DNA of 64,000 nucleotides from Tubiluchus corallicola. Its lineage: Eukaryota; Priapulida; Priapulimorpha; Priapulimorphida; Tubiluchidae. Shown here in pieces: positions 21,195 through 63,214 of the stretch (the stretch's first letter is position 1; every line of letters starts with the position of its first letter). The position numbers were made by a program, and so were the translations under genes. The DNA lies in the NCBI GenBank assembly GCA_030141605.1, contig JAQGDQ010000045.1, forward strand, positions 620,001 through 684,000. The letters are read 5' to 3'. The notes below the pieces were generated by a model, which was not told the DNA's origin, made no database searches, and saw only the letters and a program-made list of their open reading frames with translations.

Positions 21195-23845
21195 ATACAT
21201 CTAACAATTTTAATGATAACACAGGTGATGGCTTTGATACTTCTGTTGGCAATAATAGTGACAAAACTGTGCCTATTATTGAACGGGGGGAGAGTGGAGA
21301 GGATAATAGCAGTGGAACCATTAATAGTCTCAGAGATGATGAGATTGTTGACAAAATAACTATACCAAATGCAGAACAAAATGCAAATAGTGAGAATATG
21401 TCTATCATTGATTTGAATGATAATGAAGGCGATAGTTATCGTGCCTCTGGCAACGATGTTAGTGGTGAAAGTGATGATGAAGAAGGTGATAAAGATAAAG
21501 ATGACGAAGATGTAAATGACAAAGAAGATGATAATAAAAGGGATGGTTCTCATGTTTCTGATGGTGATGATAATGAAGAAAGTGATAAAGATAAAGATGA
21601 CAAACATATAGATGAGAGAGCAGATACTAACAAAGGGGATGAGTCTCATGCTTCTAGTGACGATGATATGGATGAAAGTGATGACGAAGAAGATAATAAA
21701 GAGAAAAATGACAAAGGTATAGGTGACAGAGAAGTTGATAACAAAGGAGATGGTTCTCATACTTCTAGTGGCAATGATAGTGAAGAAAGTGATGTTGAAG
21801 AAGGCGATAAAGATAAAGATGACAAAGAAGGTGATAATAAAGGACATGATTCTCATGCTTATGACAGTGATAAAAATGATGATGGAGAAGATAATAAAGA
21901 TGAAAATGGTAAAGATATAGATGTCAAAGAAGGTGATAATAAAGGAGATGGTTCTCATACTTCTAGTGGCAATGATAGTGAAGAAAGTGATGTTGAAGAA
22001 GGCAATAAAGATAAAGATGACAAAGAAAGTGATAATAAAGGAGATGATTCTCATGCTTATGACAGTGATGAAAATGATGATGGAGAAGATAATAAAAATG
22101 AAAATGGTAAAGATATAGATGTCAAAGAAGGTGATAATAAAGGAGATGGTTCTCATACTTCTAGTGGCAATGATAGTGAAGAAAGTGATGTTGAAGAAGG
22201 CGATAAAGATAAAGATGACAAAGAAGGTGATAATAAAGGACATGATTCTCATGCTTATGACAGTGATGAAAATGATGATGGAGAAGATAATAAAAATGAA
22301 AATGGTAAAGATATAGATGTCAAAGAAGGTGATAATAAAGGAGATGGTTCTCATACTTCTAGTGGCAATGATAGTGAAGAAAGTGATGTTGAAGAAGGCG
22401 ATAAAGATAAAGATGACGAAGATGTAAATGACAAAGAAGATGATAATAAAAGGGATGGTTCTCATGTTTCTAATGGTGATGATAATGAAGAAAGTGATAA
22501 AGATAAAGATGACAAACATATAGATGACAGAGCAGATAATAACAAAGGGGACGAGTCTCATGCTTCTAGTGACGATGATATGGATGAAAGTGATGACGAA
22601 GAAGATAATAAAGAGAAAAATGACAAAGGTATAGGTGACAGAGAAGTTGATAACAAAGGAGATGGTTCTTATACTTCTAGTGGCAATGATAGTGAAGAAA
22701 GTGATGTTGAAGAAGGCGATAAAGATAAAGATGACAAAGAAGGTGATAATAAAGGACATGATTCTCATGCTTATGACAGTGATAAAAATGATGATGGAGA
22801 AGATAATAAAGATGAAAATGGTAAAGATATAGATGTCAAAGAAGGTGATAATAAAGGAGATGGTTTTCATACTTCTAGTGGCAATGATAGTGAAGAAAGT
22901 GATGTTGAAGAAGGCGATAAAGATAAAGATGACAAAGAAGGTGATAATAAAGGACATGATTCTCATGCTTATGACAGTGATGAAAATGATGATGGAGAAG
23001 ATAATAAAGATGAAAATGGTAAAGATATAGATGTCAAAGAAGGTGATAATAAAGGAGATGGTTCTCATACTTCTAGTGGCAATGATAATGAAGAAAGCGA
23101 TGATGAAGAAGGTGACAAAAATAAAAATAAAGATGACAAAGAAGGTGATAATAAAGGAGATGATTCTCATGCTTATTACAGTGATGAAAATGATGACGAA
23201 GAAGGTGAAAAAGATAAAAATGGCAAAGATATAGATGAAAAAGGTGCTAATAAAGAAGATGGTTCTCATACTTCTAGTGGCAATGATAATGAAGAAAGCG
23301 ATGATGAAGAAGGTGACAAAAATAAAAATAAAGATGACAAAGAAGATGATAATAAAGAGGATGATTCTCATGTATCCAATGGTGATGGTAATGAAGAAAG
23401 TGATAAAGATAAAAATGACAAAGATATAGATGATAATAAAGGGGATGGTTCTCATGCTTCTAGTGATGATGACAACAATGATGAAAATGACGATGAAGAC
23501 AATAATGACAAAGATGGTAAAGATGGTAAAGATAAAGATGATAAAGGTGAGAAGGAAGATGGTAACAAAATTAATGGTTCTTATGCCTCTAATGATAGCG
23601 ATAGTGGTAAAAATGGTAATGAAGGTGAAGAAACAGATAAAGAAAGGAAAAAAACGAAGGAACAGAAAGAAAAAGGTGAGACTAACTCTGTTGAAAAATA
23701 TCATAATAGTCATAATGACAAAGTTGAAGTTAACGCAAATTCAAGCATCAAGGGAAGAAGTAATGGCTCGCTGTGCATCTGCAAAATCCTGCATGTTGTG
23801 CAAAGTTTCTGTACATACCCTTGCATGAATATCATTGTTATTTGA
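21195..23845 (+). CDS. second giant acidic exon (copy 3), likely alternative last exon
   Basis: Acceptor GATTTAAGTTGTAG gives a phase-1 entry reading DTSNNFNDNTGDGF, homologous to the acidic repeats of copy 2. The exon is 2,651 bases and open for 883 codons including stop. It is dominated by Asp, Glu, Lys, Asn, Ser and Gly, made of 66-residue (198-base) units containing SHTSSGNDSEESDVEEGDKD and HAYDSDENDDGEDNK. These units sit inside a 912-base higher-order repeat (21723-22634 and 22635 on). The C-terminus reads SLCICKILHVV...NIIVI; relative to copy 2 it is out of frame, because the +1 frame holds KSCMLCKV followed by a stop. Joined to the signal and Kazal exons it would give about 955 residues. 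The pyrimidine tract is weak, so usage is less certain than for copy 2. Confidence 0.65.
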
Positions 23846-24545
23846 GCTTAACTTGCTTTGTTCCAACAATGATTGGCTATTTATTGTGTGGAAAACTTTT
23901 CTGCAGTTTGATTTGTGGCATACACTTAATAATATAATAATTTTTTAGCAGATTAGCATAATTATAGTATGTTATACCTATTTTCTCGTAATTGTCTCTT
24001 AATAATTTGGTTTATTTTATAAATCCCTTTTACTTGAAGTTGATCATGTTTGCACCCTTTTTACAGCATACAGATTGACAGAATGCTTGTGTTTTAGGAT
24101 ATTAATGTAAGAGTTTGACAAATATACATCATATGCGTTGCACAAGGAAAGCATTACACTGTCAAAAGGAAGCAATTAAACTGATTTTTTGTTTTGCAGA
24201 TTTTCAATCTGTGTTTGTGTTTAATATGGTGTTAAGGCTGATGTTTGAATTTTACCCAAACTTTTGATTTCAATCGGATGAGGTAGTATAAATTGTGTGA
24301 AAATGTCTGTGGCTACTATATAGATTAATTTTGCTGCTCTGTTTGAATATATATAAATTGATTTTACCACTTTTTTAGAATGTGTACCTCTGCCCATTGA
24401 ATGTTTGCTTTCCGTTGTTAAATATATGTAACTGCAAACTTGCATGCTGCCTAATGTAGTGCTAGATCCCTAACCCACGCCGCTAATTTATGCACACATG
24501 TATAATAAAAGCATAACTTATGCTAGTATTATTACAATAGATGTA
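23846..24545. other. region between the acidic exons and the receptor exons
   Basis: AT-rich, no recognised exon or named repeat. If the receptor is a separate gene, its promoter should lie here; if it shares upstream exons, this is intron. Confidence 0.5.
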
Positions 24546-53848
<29,303 letters not shown>

Positions 53849-54874
53849 AAAATGGTTTTGGAAAAGCAAGCCCTGACTTGCCTGAGTTTTGGATTTTCTG
53901 TTCAAATGTAGACGTGTTTCTACAAACTGAAGTTTTGTTTGAATTTTATGTGGATTCGTATTAGAATCTACATTTGATGATAATTCATAGTGTCGTGGCA
54001 ACACATATTTATCTTGTTTGAGTTTTAAAATTATTAGTAACTGATGTGTGGGTGTATTTTATTTTACCCTGTGTATAATTTGCTTTCGTGTTTGTGAATG
54101 AATATTGAATTATATTTTTTAGCTTAACAAATTAGGATCACTAATTTGCGTAATTAAATAGGATGATTAGCTTGCTAAAACACATTGCAATCTGCGTAGT
54201 GTATACCAATAAAATGGTAACTGTAGACTTTGCAGAGTAAAACTGATTATTCTAGAATTTTCAGAGCAAATCCACTTAGCATTAAAATTTGCATTGAAAT
54301 GTAAAATGCAAATCAAAATCAAGAAATCAATGAAAATACTGTGAGCACAAGTTACAAAATACAATTGAGGAAATTGCTACTAAAAGAATTTTGATATACA
54401 TACTGTCTTGGCATGGAAAGTTTGCTTTGCTTTAGTTTTTAAAGCTAGTTCTGAATCTCTTGTTATATATGAATGCAACTGTGAGTTTGTGATATTCATA
54501 ATAGTACTATTTTATTTTATTACTAAATCTTTGTGATATGTTGCTCACATTGTAATTTTGTAGATGCAGCGTGTGATAGATTTGAGAAATGCAGTGGCAG
54601 ATGGAAAGATTCTGTCTATGTAAAAGACCTAATTTACACGTCTTGTTGAATAGAGTTATGCTTTACTGTACCTTATAACATTGCACATATAATGCAGTCA
54701 ATAAAATTGACTGTTGTGATCAATTATCACTAGTGCTCAAATTTGGATATAAAGTAAATATCCATTCACATTCAAAATGTGATTATGGTATTCATTATGT
54801 GCAATGGTATAATGTTAAAAATAAATGACCATTCGCCTTTCATTTAATGATATTTTTTGGTGTTTGTTCATTCA
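53849..54874 (+). other. 3' UTR of the receptor
   Basis: AT-rich untranslated sequence with AATAAA at 54700-54705 and another near 54208. The whole block is repeated downstream. Confidence 0.6.
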
Positions 54875-56332
54875 AAAGTCTGGGGAAGCGGTTGTTCATT
54901 CTATGACTCTACAAATTTCCTTATGGTACCATCAAATAAATCTCCCCAGATACTCCAGTCAGCATCACATCAACAACTCAGATCCTTTGCTCCAAACAAG
55001 TAACTCTGTCGTGTAAAAAAGATCGTTGAATAGCAATGGTGAAGCTTGTATTCAAATTTGGCAAATTTGCATAAAAATGAAGTGTTTTACAGGATTGTTA
55101 GAAACGTTGAAATAGTATTTGATGCTTTTCCCCATATAATCGTTCCTTTTAAAATTTTTAGTTTATTACTGTTACAAATATACCTAAGTTTTGGATTTTT
55201 TGTTTTAATGTTAGACGTCTTGCTATAGGATGAAGTTTTGTTTGAGTGTTATGTGGATTCTTATTAGAATCTACATGCATTTCATGATCATTCATAGTAT
55301 AGTGGCAACACATATTCGTTTTGTCATAATTTTGAAATTATTAATAACTGCAGTGTGGGTGTATTTTATTTTAACCATGGATATAATTTACTTACATGTT
55401 TGCAAATGAATATTGAATTATATTTTTAATAGCTTAATGAAATAGAACCACTAACTCGCATAACTAAATAGAATGTTTCACAAAACACACTGCATAGTGC
55501 GCACCAAAAGTAGTTATGCTTCAAATGCCCAGTGATTATGACCCCAGTTCCAGTAAAACTGGTAACTGTAGACTTTTGCAGAGTAAAGCTAATGTTAGAA
55601 TTTTACACAGCAAATCTACTTAGCAATAAATGTCTTTGCATTGAAATGTCAAATGAAAATTAAAATTCTAAAAAAATATTAATAAAACCATTAAAGAAAT
55701 CAGTGAAAATACTGTGACCACAAGTTGCAAAGCCAGATTGAGATAATGGCTACTAATGGAATTCTAAAATGTATAATATCTTGGCATAGAAAGTTTGCTT
55801 TCTTTAGTTTTTAAGACAAGTTCTTAATCTCTTCTTATATATGAATGCTACTGTGAAGCTGTGATATTCACCAGAGCACTGTTTTAAATCTCTTCTTATA
55901 TATATGAATGCTACTGTGAGGCTGTGATATTCACTAGAGTACTAGAGTACTATTTTATTTTATTACTAAAGTTTACATTGTCGTATCTTGCTCACACTGT
56001 AATCGTACAGATGCATCATATGATAGGTTTAAGAAGTGCAATGACTGATGGAAAGGTTCTATCTACATGAAAGACTTAATTTACTCGTATACCTGTGATA
56101 TGCTTTGTAGTTTACAGCTATGCTTTATTGTACCTTATAACATTGCACGTATAATGAGTCAATAAAATTGACAATTGTGATCAATTTTCATCTCGTGCTA
56201 AAATTTGGATATTAAGTAAACATCCATTCACATTCAAAATGTAATTATAGTATTCATTATAGTGCAATGGTATGACGTTAAAAATAAATAGCATTAATGA
56301 TATTCAATGACATTTTTAATGATATTTTTTGT
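54875..56332 (+). pseudogene. tandem pseudo-copy of the receptor 3' end
   Basis: Matches 53697-54860 with an offset of about 1,180 bases at the start. The coding part is degraded, but the last codons survive as SDPLLQTSNSVV followed by TAA, against SDTDPLLKTNDSVV in the gene. The 3' UTR copy contains its own small tandem duplication at 55815-55940. No transmembrane segment is included. Confidence 0.85.
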
Positions 56333-59150
56333 CTGCCTGCCTTGTCTGTTGCAAATCTGAAAAACATTTTCTAGAACATCAGGACATTTTCACCTTCATT
56401 CAAGTCTACTGAATAGGTCTAGGTTAGATAGAATATAAAAGTTGAGCAAAGAGTTGAGAAATGCAATTTGACCCAAATTTAATGAAATGTGTGTCATGAA
56501 TAAAAATTAAAAAGAAGGATGATAAACATGTTACCTTAACTCTATAAAATTATAGTGGGTACACATAACATTCGCTTAGTCAGTTTTGTTTATTGCACTA
56601 CACTATATTTCACTCTTTTTGGGATTACTTAATAGGTCAACAGTAACACATCACAGTGATAAAGAAATAATGAGAATTTGAACATGTAACGATAAGCAAA
56701 AACAACTGACACTCTTGTCTAACGAATAACATAACTTTCATGAAAGAAATCAGAACCTGGCGAAGGGAGTTTATGGCTGATTCAACTCGAGAATAACAAT
56801 TTATCACATTTGATACTGATATTTGTCATCATGAGCACAGTGTCAGCCAGTTTGCACACTTTCATTTTTTCAAACATCATCCAATCAGTTCCTTAGCCAT
56901 ACGCACATAAACACCTAAGCATGTGACTGTCCATGTAAGTACTAAATGTTCCACTTAAAAGGAACAAAAAACTAAACTTAATTTAAATTAGTTAACTCTC
57001 TATAAATTCACATGACATGCTAATAAAAATACCTATGTACTTCACGGGGTTGTTACAAAGAAAAGTTTGTTTTACTTTTTTCTTAGCAATACATCTCAAC
57101 TTGACAGTTTGAAAATAAGCCACCTGGTATTCCAGTAGCTCAGAAGGCAAAACACTAGAGTAGTTTTGAGCCACTAGAGACAGTAGCTCAGTAATGTCAA
57201 AATACTAGAAAAGCAAATTAGAAATTTAATGGTCTTTACAGTTATAATGATCTATCTTTACATAATACCACTCTATTGCGAAAATGAAAGAGCGAAAAAT
57301 TATACATTCTATAAACATGTTTTGTTGCTAACTAAAATCATACATGATTGCAGCATACTATTTAATACAATTTAGCATTTCTTCTGATGCATGCATATTT
57401 CCATACTTACTCAATACCTAACTATAATATAACTATGCTTTAGAAATAAATATTGACTGTATACACTCAGACCACCTATTATTTGATTGTCTGCAAACAA
57501 GCTACAAAATAAAATTTTTATTCTTAAACCATGTGCCACTTTAATTCGATGTTTTTTCTGCATACTTTGCAAATATGACTTTATAGCTGTAAAGTAGTGT
57601 AAAGACGATGTCAAATTTACAGGCAAATTTGTTTCCATGTTATGCCTGTAATCAACTAGTAACGGTCTGCAAACAAAGCAGTACAATAAGTACTCGATTA
57701 ATGATACTTATGTGTTCCAGCAAAATGTGAAGTTAAGCTAAACGTTCTTAAACAAAGCCAAGACTTCGACGGAAAGTAATGAAAAAGAATTGATATATGT
57801 TCCAGAGCCAGAAATCAATGCTGCTTAAATCATATAAATTAAACCATTTATGAGTTCTATTCATATTTCTACTGATTAATTTATTTTTGCTTGCTTGAAA
57901 TCACGTATCCTTACCAATGCCTAGCTAGCAATTTCTTTTCCGTTAACGTCGAAGCCTAGGCAGCAGTTGAATAATAAGCTTTGTCACAGTCAAGGCTGCA
58001 TGTCTACATAGTCAAACTAAGTCCTGGGGTGACCTTGGAACAATTTCATCTAGATACTTTCATCTGTTTGCTATAGCAACAGCTTGCAGACAAAATTCAA
58101 TCCGGAAAAGTTTGCACCCAGCTGCCTGTAAATCAGAAGCAATCAGATCTCGCTCGGTGCAAGTGACTAGCATTTAGTAATCAGTCGGGAAGCAAATGCA
58201 TACAGAGTAAACTACGTATAATTCAAACACCCTGGGACTGGAAATTTTGTTAACCAAAAATACAAGTTAGACAGGGTTCGTAAAAAAGCAAAAAGGAGTT
58301 ACTCATCAATGTAGAACAAAACACTAGTAACACTACAGCCTGAGAAAATGAGAAACTGGGCCTTTAATATGACATCAAACAACAATTTTTATGAATAATT
58401 AAAAATAAAATGACTGGTCCACCTTTACTGTAGTCTGAGTAGCATAGATAATAGAATTCGGCAATAATAATGTTGTGATCTACATTGAACCATGTCTGCT
58501 AAGCCATGTTGTGTGCATGTTCTGTTAAGGTAATGCAATGCAATAATCTTGCAATTTTTGCTGAAAGAAGAAGTCAAAATCATAATGCGGTGCACACTTT
58601 CACGTAGCACTTCTCGCTTTTAAGGCTGTTCGAAATAGGCGAGGTAATTTCAATCAGATTCTTAAGAATTGTACCGGGAATTTGGTTCAATTTATGCCAT
58701 AATTCGAATAACACGTTTCTTAAAGGTTAGAATGAAAGGGAAAATCTGTTCGACGAGATCTGTTCGAGATATGCAAGATTCCGAGTTATACATAGTTTAC
58801 TATATAATAATTTTACTGTTTTAATTTCTAGTGCATTTTTAGAATAGAATGATGAAATACGTGCTATTTTAATACTCTAAAGCAAAAATGTTTTTGATAA
58901 AATAAAAATTAGCTTTAAGAAAATGTTAAGATGAATTGAGTGTCATTAAGTGGAAAAGGGTGGAGAAATGTTCAGCACTGTTATAACAAAACGTAGCTAA
59001 ACGGGAAATCATTAAGTGAGAACTTACTGTAATTCAAGCACTCGGGCCTATATAAAATCATGATGACAGTTTGACACTTTAACTATTCAAGAAACCAGCA
59101 CTATAATCTTTACCAGAAGTAAATATCCAGACAGTTTACTAGCCAAGTTT
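56333..59150. other. intergenic region
   Basis: No supported gene. Short frames near 56992-57174, 57411-57686 and 58425-58610 (minus) have no recognisable domain. It would include the 3' UTR of the minus-strand aldolase at its right end. Confidence 0.55.
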
Positions 59151-59357
59151 CTAAGACAATGGAAACTCATGTTCTGCTGCATAGCGTCCATATACCCAGT
59201 GGTATAACTGCCTTTCTATGTCAATTAGTAGGCCACTTGCACCAATGCGGAACAAGTCTGCTTTCAGCCATTCTTCTCCCAGTTCTTCCTTCATCATTGA
59301 CATCCAGGCAAGTGAATCTTTTGCACTCCGAATACCACCAGCTGCTTTAAAACCAAC
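59151..59357 (-). CDS. DERA: DERA last exon
   Basis: 207 bases, phase 0 entry with acceptor GTGTTTTTTAG, stop TAG at 59153-59151. Encodes VGFKAAGGIRSAKDSLAWMS (active-site lysine) and FRIGASGLLIDIERQ, the phosphate-binding GAS loop. Confidence 0.93.
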   Translation of the reverse strand, partial: VGFKAAGGIRSAKDSLAWMSMMKEELGEEWLKADLFRIGASGLLIDIERQLYHWVYGRYAAEHEFPLS

Positions 59358-62283
59358 CTAAAAAACACACAATCTCTATAAGTGCATTTAAGTTATGTAT
59401 TTTTCAAAAAGCTACTGGAAGTTTCACAGCTGTAGTTATAAATTGAAATTTTTACCACACTATTTGCAGAAATAACATATTGTATTGAAAATCTTCAAAA
59501 AAGAACATGTTGGTGTCAAAATTGAAGATCAGATCACTTAAACAAAATTTTTTTTATAAAGTATCTGCAACTTTCTATTCGTAATAAATGCATTTAAAGA
59601 AAAGGACAAGTCGTATAATATGTTGGGTTCATTTTCCTGTTACCACTTAAACTTAGAAAAATTGAACAGAGAAATTTGCAAAAAAATTGTCTATAACTCA
59701 TAAAGAAATTTTCATGCATGGCAGTTGCTGCCATTCACTTTAAAATTATGACATAAATTTTGGACTTCCTGATTTTTCAAAAGTGCATTGTAGCATATGT
59801 GTTAGCACAGCGGTGAACTTGAAATTTAAGTTTTTAAACTTAAATTTGCCAAGTTTTGTGTATCAAAGATTCAAAGTTGCACAGCAGCACTGTATATTTT
59901 TCGCAAACATGTACAATACACTCATGAAAGTTCATGCTACTACAAAATTATGTTCAGGTGTGACGTCATCACTTCTTGCATTCAGTGGCCATTAATTAAG
60001 TTTTGAAGCCATTATTTAATTATTAGAAACACTTTGGCAATATTGTAGGGGTTCAAATGTTTCCTTGTTACTGTACTTCAAAGTAAGTTAGGATATGGAA
60101 AATTATCAGGTTTCCCTTTAAGTTTAATGGCAAGAATGTTCAAACCGTGACATATCCGGTTGCATGGATAGCTTCCAGACTTGTAGTATTCTTTAAGAAA
60201 GGTTCTCGATTGCGCTGTGGAAATGATAGTGGTACAGCCTTTATGGACACATTCGCTAAGCTATTTAATTTTAATGTTGTGTCGGAGACTAGAACTATCG
60301 TTTCAACCGGGAATAGAACAGGCAGGCGCGCAAAAAAGACATGGATGTACGGAGAATATAGTAGGATTAGGACTTTTAATTGATTACGCAAAACACAAAG
60401 GTTGTCAACTGTGTATCATTTACGTAGATTAAAGTGCCTAGACATGCTCTCATTAGATTGTTAATTAGCCTAGGATGCAGCTATTTGATACTCGCTGCAA
60501 TATCGGCTCTTTATACGGATACAAAACTTATTTTGGGAGCTGCAATAATATCTACGGCTATTGGTGTCCGCCAAGGTTCCCCCACTAGTTGTTTTCTTTT
60601 ACGGTCTAGGTAAATGAACTTGTATGGGATCTGAAGCGCCTTTTATCACCCGATGATTTTCTTGACCAGTTACATTGTTTATTACTCATGGACGACACTG
60701 TTTTATTCGCTTATAATCGCCAGCAATGTGAGGTCAAGCTCAGCATTCAGTACAACTTTTGTAAAAGCTCGAGTATGGAAATTAACCAGAGTAAAACAGC
60801 ATTCATGGTCATAAATGGAATAGAGTATGATAAGATACCGCTGCGGTTTCAAGATTTGACTGTCAAAAACTGTAACTCTTATGTCTACTTGGGAGCAGCG
60901 TTCACCCAAGTTGGTTATGTAGAATCATCATAAAAGAACACTTTGTAATTAAGCAAAGTCATGTGGCCAAATTTACTGCTTTTGGTGCTAAGAATGTGGA
61001 CTTGCCTTTTTGGGTAAAAAAGAAAGTGATAGAAGATGCTATTTTATACAGTTCAGTAGGATGGATACTGAAAAGTTTCCATGCGGCACAATCAGCGTAC
61101 TTAACAGTGATCAAAGCATTGTTAGGAGTTCGCCTTCAGACGGCAAACAATCTTGTGCTGAAAAAGTTTTTGCAAAAAATATATGCAGAGAGAAGAGACA
61201 TGAGGAATGACCCTTTTATAAACATTTGGTCATGGTGTAACACCGAACAAACACCAGGTGCTAGATTATTACCTTAATTTGCTTTTTGTAGCAAATACAT
61301 ACACACGCACGCATGCACGCACACACACACATATATATAAATATATACATATATAGGTAATACAGGGTACCTTTTTTCCAGTTCTCTGATAGTATTCACG
61401 TATTGCTCGAACCATGACTAGTCCAACAGGTAATATAGCATTTACACCTTCTTTACCCGTGGAAGTTTTAATGAAATCAGCACCTTTGAAAAGAATTTTA
61501 ATGTTTGTCATATCAAAACATCTGGGAATTAAGACATAAAAAATGCCAATGAACATAAATTTTAAAAGAGTTGAGTCACTAAAATTAATTTTTGACAAAT
61601 AGTGTCAAAAATTTGATAAATTTCTGACAAGTAATCAGATCCTAAAATCTTTGTTAATTAATGGCAATACTAGCTGTAGGAATGCTGCTAAAGCAACATA
61701 GACATAATTATGCTCTGCAAAAGTATTTTGCCCATAACACTAATTGAACTGAAGTTGCTGTTCTAGCCAATAAAGTGCTAATAGCCCACACACTGTTGCA
61801 TACTTACTATGCTTAACCCATTTAATAGAATTACATACATTAAAATCAACTACTAGGCAAGAATGAAACAGAATATCATCGATGATTAAAAAACCATAGC
61901 TAAGCATCCAAGAACTAATCATTCGTAAAAAATTGTCGAGAGCAACAAAAATGATGTTTTTTCCTGCCCTACATTTTCTAGACAGAAATGACAGATTTTC
62001 GTTTCCTGTTTTTAGCTAGGAAATACACTATTGATGGTTTCAACTGTGAAGTCACAGAAGCTCTAGTGGTGGAAACACCAATCTCTCTATGAAGCCTTAC
62101 ACCAGCAATTTTTTTTAATATGAACAATATAGACAACTTTGACAAAGAACTTACCGGCAAACATAGCTGTAATGCTAGCTCTATAAACATTTGTGAGAGA
62201 GGCTAATTCACCGGTAGCCAAAATTACTTTGAGGTGAGCCTCTCCACAGGCTTCCTTCATTTGTCTGACTTCTTCATAAACAC
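59151..62283 (-). CDS. DERA: deoxyribose-phosphate aldolase, 3' part
   Basis: Class-I aldolase that cleaves 2-deoxyribose-5-phosphate to glyceraldehyde-3-phosphate and acetaldehyde in cytosolic deoxynucleoside breakdown. Three minus-strand exons join in frame: 62283-62155, 61484-61371 and 59357-59151, about 150 residues, roughly the last half of the usual 310-320. The Schiff-base lysine is in DFIKTSTGKEG and the second active-site lysine in GFKAAGGIRSAKDS; both are intact. The protein ends GRYAAEHEFPLS. Closeness to animal DERA is obvious along the whole stretch. The 5' exons are not found between 62284 and 64000 and presumably lie beyond the window. The last intron holds an antisense LINE. 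Confidence 0.93.
59358..60124. other. DERA intron sequence
   Basis: AT-rich, no recognised feature before the LINE insertion. Confidence 0.5.
60125..61262 (+). mobile_element. decayed LINE retrotransposon B, antisense in DERA intron
   Basis: Pieces in changing frames read as a reverse transcriptase: FFKKGSRLRCGN (about 60190), DTFAKLFNF, IDYAKHKGCQLCIIYVD (about 60380), IGVRQGSPTSCFL (about 60560), LLMDDTVLFAYN (about 60685, the YADD box as MDD) and the post-RT block YVYLGAAFTQVG (about 60880). Frameshifts and stops show it is dead. It is a different family from LINE A, judged by these motifs. Confidence 0.88.
61285..61357. repeat. CA/TA microsatellite
   Basis: ACACGCACGCATGCACGCAC and CA repeats followed by TA repeats, immediately beyond LINE B and 14 bases from the DERA donor region. 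Confidence 0.85.
61371..61484 (-). CDS. DERA: DERA penultimate exon
   Basis: 114 bases, phase 1-0; donor AAG|GTACCC. Encodes ADFIKTSTGKEGVNAILPVG with the Schiff-base lysine, then MVRAIREYYQRTGKK. Confidence 0.93.
62155..62283 (-). CDS. DERA: DERA third-last exon
   Basis: 129 bases, phase 1-1; acceptor TGTTGATTAG, donor GCCG|GTAAGT. Encodes VYEEVRQMKEACGEAHLKVI and LATGELASLTNVYRASITAM. The next upstream exon must end in phase 1. Confidence 0.92.
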
Positions 62284-63214
62284 CTAATCAACAGAAAACA
62301 ATAATTTTCAAATGGTAATGTAAAATTTATTTATAAATATTAACAATTAATAGTAAGATACACTAAAATTAGGGCAAATTTATGATTTTGCTGGGAGAAC
62401 TTGAAATGAAATTCAAAAACCAAAAAAAAATTATAACTTACAGTAGTTTAAAATACAAATAGCATATATTTATTACAATAGTTTAAAATACAAATAGCAT
62501 ATATTTCAGTACTTTAAAAAATACAATTTAAACAACACATCACAATTTATTTAAATAACAGCATTTAAAAGAATTTTAATGAGTTGGCTAAATGTGTAGT
62601 AACAGATAAGCTAACCCAGAGAAGAACAGACAGAAAAAGTTCTTTCACAGTAGAATACTGCATTTGGGAATGGTTGACATATCAGAATGAAGTGATGACA
62701 CAAACACATTTAGTACCATCACTAATAATAATCTTGACATTAAGATTATAATAATTATAACGAAGTGCTCAATCTACATTACGACATACCAAAATCCTGA
62801 TATCTACCAAAATATTTGCTCCTGATAGCCTGTAATACTCCACTACAATGCAGTAAACGTTATATACCAGACATATTTTTAAGCCGTCACATGCCAAAAT
62901 GTCAATATCTGCGATTAATATTGGATATTTTGCAGGGAGCATTTAAAAAGCGGAGTTAGAATGATTTTTAGGATTTTATAATTAGATGTTACAGAATTAA
63001 ACAATTAGAACCAGAGTGAAATTATCTGCAAATGAAGGAAGTTCTTTTAAAGTTATTACAAACTACAGCAGCTCAGTAAGGCAGATCAAACAACAAGATA
63101 TTGACTTATGAAAATGGATACCCATTAACAAACTTTTTGTAAATCTTTTATTACATAAACAAGAATTATAATAAGTATATGTGCAGATTTATGTGCAAAA
63201 TTATGCAGATTTCT
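62284..63214. other. DERA intron, short duplication
   Basis: Contains two head-to-tail copies of a 36-base unit (TAGTTTAAAATACAAATAGC...TTTATTACAA) at 62443-62510. No upstream DERA exon could be identified. Confidence 0.5.

Noticed and set aside
21176-23713. 845-codon minus-strand frame opposite acidic copy 3
   Set aside because: Ile/Phe-rich shadow of an Asp/Asn/Lys-rich coding strand; the plus frame has the splice signal and the homology.
62284-63214. Upstream DERA exons
   Set aside because: Searched the minus strand by eye for the conserved N-terminal half (TTAAVCVYP-type and VVINR-type motifs); none found.
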